From Diospyros lotus (taxonomy: Eukaryota; Streptophyta; Magnoliopsida; Ericales; Ebenaceae): a stretch of 64,000 bases of DNA. The translations under genes were made by a program, and so were the position numbers. This document shows positions 55,743 through 64,000 of this stretch, piece after piece. The DNA lies in NCBI RefSeq assembly GCF_014633365.1, contig NC_068352.1:26383310-26447309 (forward strand). The letters run 5' to 3'. How positions within the stretch are numbered: position 1 is the first letter of the stretch; each line of letters opens with the position of its first letter. The notes under the pieces were generated by a model, which saw only the letters and a list, made by a program, of their open reading frames with translations, was not told the origin of the DNA and ran no database searches.

Positions 55743-56513
55743 TATAGGTGTCAAAAGGGCCGGCCCGGCCCAGCCCGGTCCGGCCCGAGTCGGCCCACGG
55801 GCTTTTTAAACGGGCCGGGCCGGCCCTTTTACTAAAAGGGTAGGGCCGGGCCCGGGCCCTTTTATCATTGATAGGGCCCGGCCCGGCCCACGGCCCCCCG
55901 ACAAAGGGGCCGGGCCGGGCCGGGCCAACCCGTGGGCTAGAGGGCCGGGCCCTTAGCCCACAGGGCCTAACGGGCCCACCGGGCCGGGCCCGGCCCTTTT
56001 TTTTTCTTTTTTTTTTAAAATAATTTTTTTAAAAATAATACATATAATATATACATATATAAAAATTAGTTTGTTTCTTTTTAAAATATTTTCTATCTTA
56101 ATTCTTAAGTTTTAAATATTATTTCATTAATTTATATTCCTTATAATTTTTCTTGTGAATTGATATGAAAAATAATGTACATATAAAAAGGAGAATGTTT
56201 ATTTATAATTCAAATATATAAAAAATTTAACTTAAAAATTTTAAATAAATTAATTGATGGTTATTATTTATATATATTGCGAAATTAAATTTTTTAATAT
56301 TCAATATCAATAATTACTAAATAATAACAAAATTAAAAAAAAATGAATAAGGGCCTTACTGGCCCATAAGGGCCTCATGGGCCCGGCCCATAAGGACCCA
56401 ACGGGCCATGGGCCGGGCCGGGCCATGGGCCCAATTTTTTTGGCCCAGCCCGGCCCCCATCCAAAGCCCGGCCCGTCACGGGCTGGGCCAGCCCGGCCCT
56501 TTTGACACCTCTA
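55743..56513. mobile_element. Nonautonomous hAT-like element with GGCCGGGCC-rich ends
   Basis: The 8-bp duplication GTTTTCAC stands on both sides (55735-55742 and 56514-56521); unit A has the empty site (AAGGTTTTTACTTTC at about 15335). Ends are inverted: left TATAGGTGTCAAAAGGGCC, right on the other strand TAGAGGTGTCAAAAGGGCC. Both termini are packed with CGGGCCGGGCC and GGCCCGGCCC words around an AT-rich core (56000-56345). No transposase frame is present. Confidence 0.88.
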
Positions 56514-57044
56514 GTTTTCACTTTCTATCGAATGAGTATAAGAATTTTTTATTATTCCACATAAAGTTTTAACAGAAAATTTCTAGTCATTTTAGAGAGA
56601 AAAGACTAGATAGACGAGACGAATACCGTGATAATAGGCTTAAAGTATAGCTTGGACGGCGCCTGTGTGTGGGCACCAGGTGGTCGACGAAAAGCCGAAG
56701 AGAGGAAGCAAAGTTGAAGAAGGCGTAATGATATGATCCTTGCCAGCAAATCAAGCATGAGGATATATACATATATGGAAACAACAGAAAGCGACAACTA
56801 CCTTAAAGATATTCCGTGCAGTAGGCTACTCACCTTGATAGGGTCGGAAAGGTCTATACGTAGCCTTATCATCATCATTATTTATTATTGTTTTTAGTTT
56901 CTTTAAAGGAATTATTTTCACAAATTAATTCTTATACTTCTAATTAGAAAGAAGCAATTTTACTATTGTCATTAACGCTGTTCTCAAGTGACAATTACAC
57001 TTGTGAAGGGATTATGACCTCATTTTACATAAGTTTTTTTCATA

Positions 57045-57058
57045 AAATTATATAAGGG
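57045..57058 (+). promoter_or_regulatory. Candidate TATA element of receptor kinase B
   Basis: AATTATATAAGG about 490 bp before the start codon, conserved in unit A at 16964-16976. The long leader this implies (or a leader intron) makes it only a candidate; no better TATA box is seen between it and the start. Confidence 0.28.
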
Positions 57059-57544
57059 CATTTAGGTGCACAAGGTATTTGACTTTGCAAGCGTCATTTC
57101 TATAGTCAACCTCACCCTATTTGTAAAGAAGTTGTTTCGACAACTCAACTGTTCTTTTAATTACAAAGGCGCAATTTTACATTGCTACCAAAACTTGTTC
57201 TCTTTCCATAAAGTTATTGTGCTTCATTTTTCAATGGAACTTTTTATGAACTTTCTTCGTACTTAAACCAGTAAGTTACTTGAGGTGTGAAAACTACTAA
57301 TTACTTGCTATACTGATAGGGACCTCAAGTTGAATTAGTCATCGACGGATAGGTACGTTTTGTGGATTGTTTCAACTCCCTGCTCTTCAAGTCACCAACT
57401 GAAAGATACCTTTGCCTAACAGTTAAACATAAGAGTTAAAAAGGAAAGGGCACTTGGCTAATATTGGTCTAATGTACAATCATTTGGCTTCAATGGGTAG
57501 TTGGAGAATAAATTCATGCCAAGAGGGGAAGATCAAGGGTAACC

Positions 57545-61442
<3,898 letters not shown>

Positions 61443-61621
61443 CAAAGAATGCACAGAATTCATGTTGCCTTCTGTTTGTGGCTTGTTTTGCCTGTTGTAG
61501 AGCTCACATATGCTCAGTTTAATGTTATTCTTTTTGGCTAAATAGAGCAAGTAAAAAATTTTTGAGTTAAATTAATTGCAAATAATTCAGTCACCATTTG
61601 CTGTGTTAGAAAAGTTTATAG

Positions 61622-61652
61622 CATATATATATATATATATGTATGTATGTTT
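61622..61652. repeat. (TA)n(TATG)n microsatellite downstream of copy B
   Basis: Counterpart of the tract at 30958-30996, with TATG instead of TG units. Confidence 0.85.
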
Positions 61653-61985
61653 GAAATGCATACATATAAATATATATAATTTGTTGGGTGAGACATCCCT
61701 AATTTCATAACTCGTTCAATTTAAGATTTAGAATTTAAAAACAGATAAGAGTTAACTTCATTTTAACTACTCATACAAAATTCCTTGTGAAAAATATAAA
61801 CATATATGGGGTTGTTGCATAAATTTGTGGCAAAGTACTCCTATTGCGTCTTAGGCTTTTTCTAAAAGGAAGTAATGGAACAAAATGATATGTAAAATAT
61901 GTTTGTTTTGGAAAGCAATGAGAAAGTACTTCTTTTTTTATATATGGGAGCAATAAAAATGAATAAGATTGAAAGATTTTTAATA

Positions 61986-62363
61986 ACGGTTAATAATACC
62001 AATAATCACTCAATTTTGCATTATGTTATTATTTGATCACTGAACTTTGAAATGTTATCTGTTAGTCACTAATATTTTAAAACTGTTACTGCTTAGTCAT
62101 TGAACTTTAAAATATTACTTACTAGTCACTAATATTTTAAAATTATTTCTCATCCGTCACTCGTGAACTTAAAGTTCAGTGATTAACAAGTGACGGGTAA
62201 GAAACGATTTTATAATATTAATGAATAGCAGGTAATATTTTAAAGTTCAGTGACTAAGCAGTAATAATTTTAAAATATTAGTGACTAACAAGTAACATTT
62301 CAAAATTTAATGATCAAACAATAACAGAATGCAAAGTTGAATGATTATTGGTGTAATTAACCC
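61986..62363. mobile_element. Mutator-type foldback MITE
   Basis: The 378-bp insert is flanked by a 9-bp duplication TTTTTAATA (61977-61985 and 62364-62372). Unit A shows the empty site (AGATTTTTAATAGCAAATG at about 31322). The two halves are inverted copies of each other over nearly their whole length: the left starts GGTTAATAATACCAATAATC and the right, on the other strand, starts GGGTTAATTACACCAATAATC. Repeated AGTTCAGTGA and ATTTTAAAATATTA words lie between. A long foldback with a 9-bp duplication is typical of Mutator-like MITEs. Confidence 0.85.
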
Positions 62364-63599
62364 TTTTTAATAGCAAATGATCATTATATTATTTTAGTGG
62401 AAAGATAAAATGTGAATAAATTAAAGACAAATTTAAATTATTAGAAGTTATTAAGATTAAATGTTATGAAGATAGATAAAATACAAAATGAGATGAGAAT
62501 GGATGATCAAAAGGTGTTTTCACGTCCTTTCATTTTTTTGGCCACATAATAAACTCTTTTGTCTATTTATGTTCCATTCATTCACTGTTATGCAAACAAA
62601 TAATTTTTGGGTAAGCATTTTCCCTTGGATTTTGTTTAATAGAGATTTAAGAATGAAATGAAATGTATTTTTTTTTTGTTTAAAAAATAAAAAATAATTC
62701 AAAAAATTTCTTCCTTTCTGAATAGCAAAAAAAATGAATAGAAAGATATTAGATATTAAATGAAAATATAAAATTAATTTTCCATCAACTCTTCCCCAAT
62801 TTTTATTATCGAATCACGTAATTTGGAGTCGATGTTTAATAGTAATCATCTGAATAAAATAAAGAGTAGATTGCAAAGAACGCCCCTGAGCTTTGATGAA
62901 ATTGCACAAAATCTCTCAACATTTAGCAAAAATTATCCTGTCTTAGTCTATCGTTATGTTGGATCTCGAAATGACAAATTTTCCCTTTTAATTTAAAAAT
63001 AGTATTATGAGATTTTAAGTGCACAGTGAAATGACCAAATTAACCCTCTGCTTAATGTTATTTCTTCCTACATATTCCATACCATTACATACAACAAGCT
63101 TAATTCAAAAAATCAAATAAGGAAAGGAAGAAAAATTCAAGAAGATATAGGAGAAATAGAGATGCGGGCAAACATCAATGGTAAGAGAATCAAACAAGAA
63201 TGATCGCCATCAACATTAAAAGAGAAGAAAATCGAGGACGACAAAAGATGTCTCTTGCTCTAACTTATTCACTTTGTATGTATATGTGTCTAGCTTTCAT
63301 AAAAAATCATGTCTTTTATTTTTGGAGGCATGTCTCTTTCCCTCACTCATTCAGTCTCTCTCTTTATATGTTTTTCGTTTTCATCAAAATTCATCTCTCT
63401 CTCACACACACACACTTTTATGTATCTTCTTAATCAAAAGTGTGTTACAAACACTTGTACGGCAAAAGTCATTCTATAATATCTTCTTTATCAAAAGTGT
63501 GTTACAAACACTTGTACGGCAAATGTCATTCTTGAACATTTGTTGAATCCCCTACATTTGTCTCCCTCAAACCCTTTCCAAAAATAAGATACCTTTAAT

Positions 63600-64000
63600 T
63601 TCAAAACGTTGATTGTTCAAAACTCTGTTGAAATTTTTTAAACAAAATCGTAATTTTCCAAAACCTCTTGATTTTGAAAAAATCTTAATTGAAACCATAA
63701 TTGTTCAAAACCTCCTAATTTTCAAAAAGCTTTAATTGTTCCATTGAGGAATTGAATAATTGTTCAAAAGTTCTTGATTTTGAAAAAGGCCCAAGTGTTC
63801 AATTGCGACAATAATTTTTCAAAAAACCTAATTTTTCAAAACCTCTTGATTTAAAAAAAAAAAAAACTAATTCTTTAATTGAGAAGTTAAACAATTGTTT
63901 AAAAACCCAAGTAGTTCAAAACATTTGGAACCATAATTGTTCAAAATCTCATGATTTTCAAAAAGCCCTAATTGTTCGATTGAGAAATTAAATAATTGTT
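63600..64000. repeat. AAACCCTAATT / TTGTTCAA minisatellite (unit B copy)
   Basis: Third occurrence of the degenerate array seen at 2880 and 32560, cut by the window edge. It has an extra repeat unit near 63690-63780 relative to unit A. Confidence 0.8.

Larger units (their letters stand above)
55709..57316. repeat. 5' flank block of receptor kinase B (duplicated with 15312-17221)
   Basis: Collinear with the unit A block (GACGGCGCCTGTGTGTGGG, CAAATCAAGCATGAGGATAT, GTTTTTAGTTTCTTTAAAG, AAAACTACTAATTACTTG). It lacks the 802-bp and AT-rich inserts of A and the Copia1 element. It has its own hAT-type insert at 55743-56513. Because Copia1 is absent, it shows the probable original promoter region of both genes. 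Confidence 0.85.
61650..64000. repeat. Unit B 3' flank, running off the right edge
   Basis: Collinear with unit A from 31000 and with unit C from 1870. It includes the GAATGAAATGAAATG tract, the CT/CA repeat (about 63390-63416), a short local duplication of AAAAGTGTGTTACAAACACT (about 63437 and 63493) and the start of the AAACCCTAATT minisatellite (63600-64000). The MITE at 61986 is private to B. No gene is seen. Confidence 0.85.

Overview
The window is nuclear DNA from a flowering plant, most likely a eudicot. The signs are GT-AG introns, two seven-exon S-domain receptor kinase copies with eudicot-type exon sizes, plant Copia and Gypsy elements, TTF-type hAT, CACTA and Helitron sequences, and AT-rich spacers. 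The species cannot be named from sequence alone. No bacterial, organellar or viral block was seen.

The host genes are two tandem copies of a G-type lectin S-receptor-like Ser/Thr kinase, both on the + strand, with start codons 30,666 bp apart. Copy B (57545-61442) is intact: 7 exons and a predicted 827 residues. Copy A (26879-30787) has the same exon layout, but an 8-bp deletion in exon 6 shifts the frame and stops the protein at residue 718, inside the kinase C-lobe. Blocks flanking the genes are duplicated too: 5' blocks at 15312-17221 and 55709-57316, and 3' blocks downstream of each gene. A third copy of the 3' block (about 1870-6860) lies at the left edge with no gene in front of it, so the array probably held at least one more unit. 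A broken PPR gene relic lies at 14168-14774.

Nearly everything else is transposable. Left to right: a gag-bearing LTR element entering from the left edge (1-1769, minus); a third 3' block split by a solo LTR (3265-5692); a putative Gypsy LTR (6704 onward) split by a 5.5-kb TTF-type hAT element (7463-12929) with a dead transposase gene; a decayed Copia element, Copia1 (17222-26659), with both LTRs, inserted 219 bp upstream of the copy A start and itself carrying a solo LTR (23056-25516); copy A; its 3' block, hit by a nonautonomous hAT (33593-34788) and another LTR (35082-37835); a nest of long 'TGTAATACC...GTTACA' LTRs with a CACTA-like and a Helitron-like element (38108-48751); a second decayed Copia, Copia2 (48752-54901), with a solo LTR in its gag; then copy B with a GC-rich hAT-type element upstream and a Mutator-type foldback element downstream.

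Most insertion calls rest on target-site duplications read directly, or on comparing one duplicated copy with the empty site in the other. Since A, B and the remnant unit differ in their insertions, the order of events is partly readable: a SINE in intron 6 predates the A/B split, while Copia1, both nonautonomous hATs, the Mutator-type MITE and the solo LTRs followed it. No wholly new system was found. The points most worth checking are the array history, the fate of copy A, a possible soluble ectodomain form of the receptor, the palindrome cluster in the hAT, and the doubled Helitron ends.
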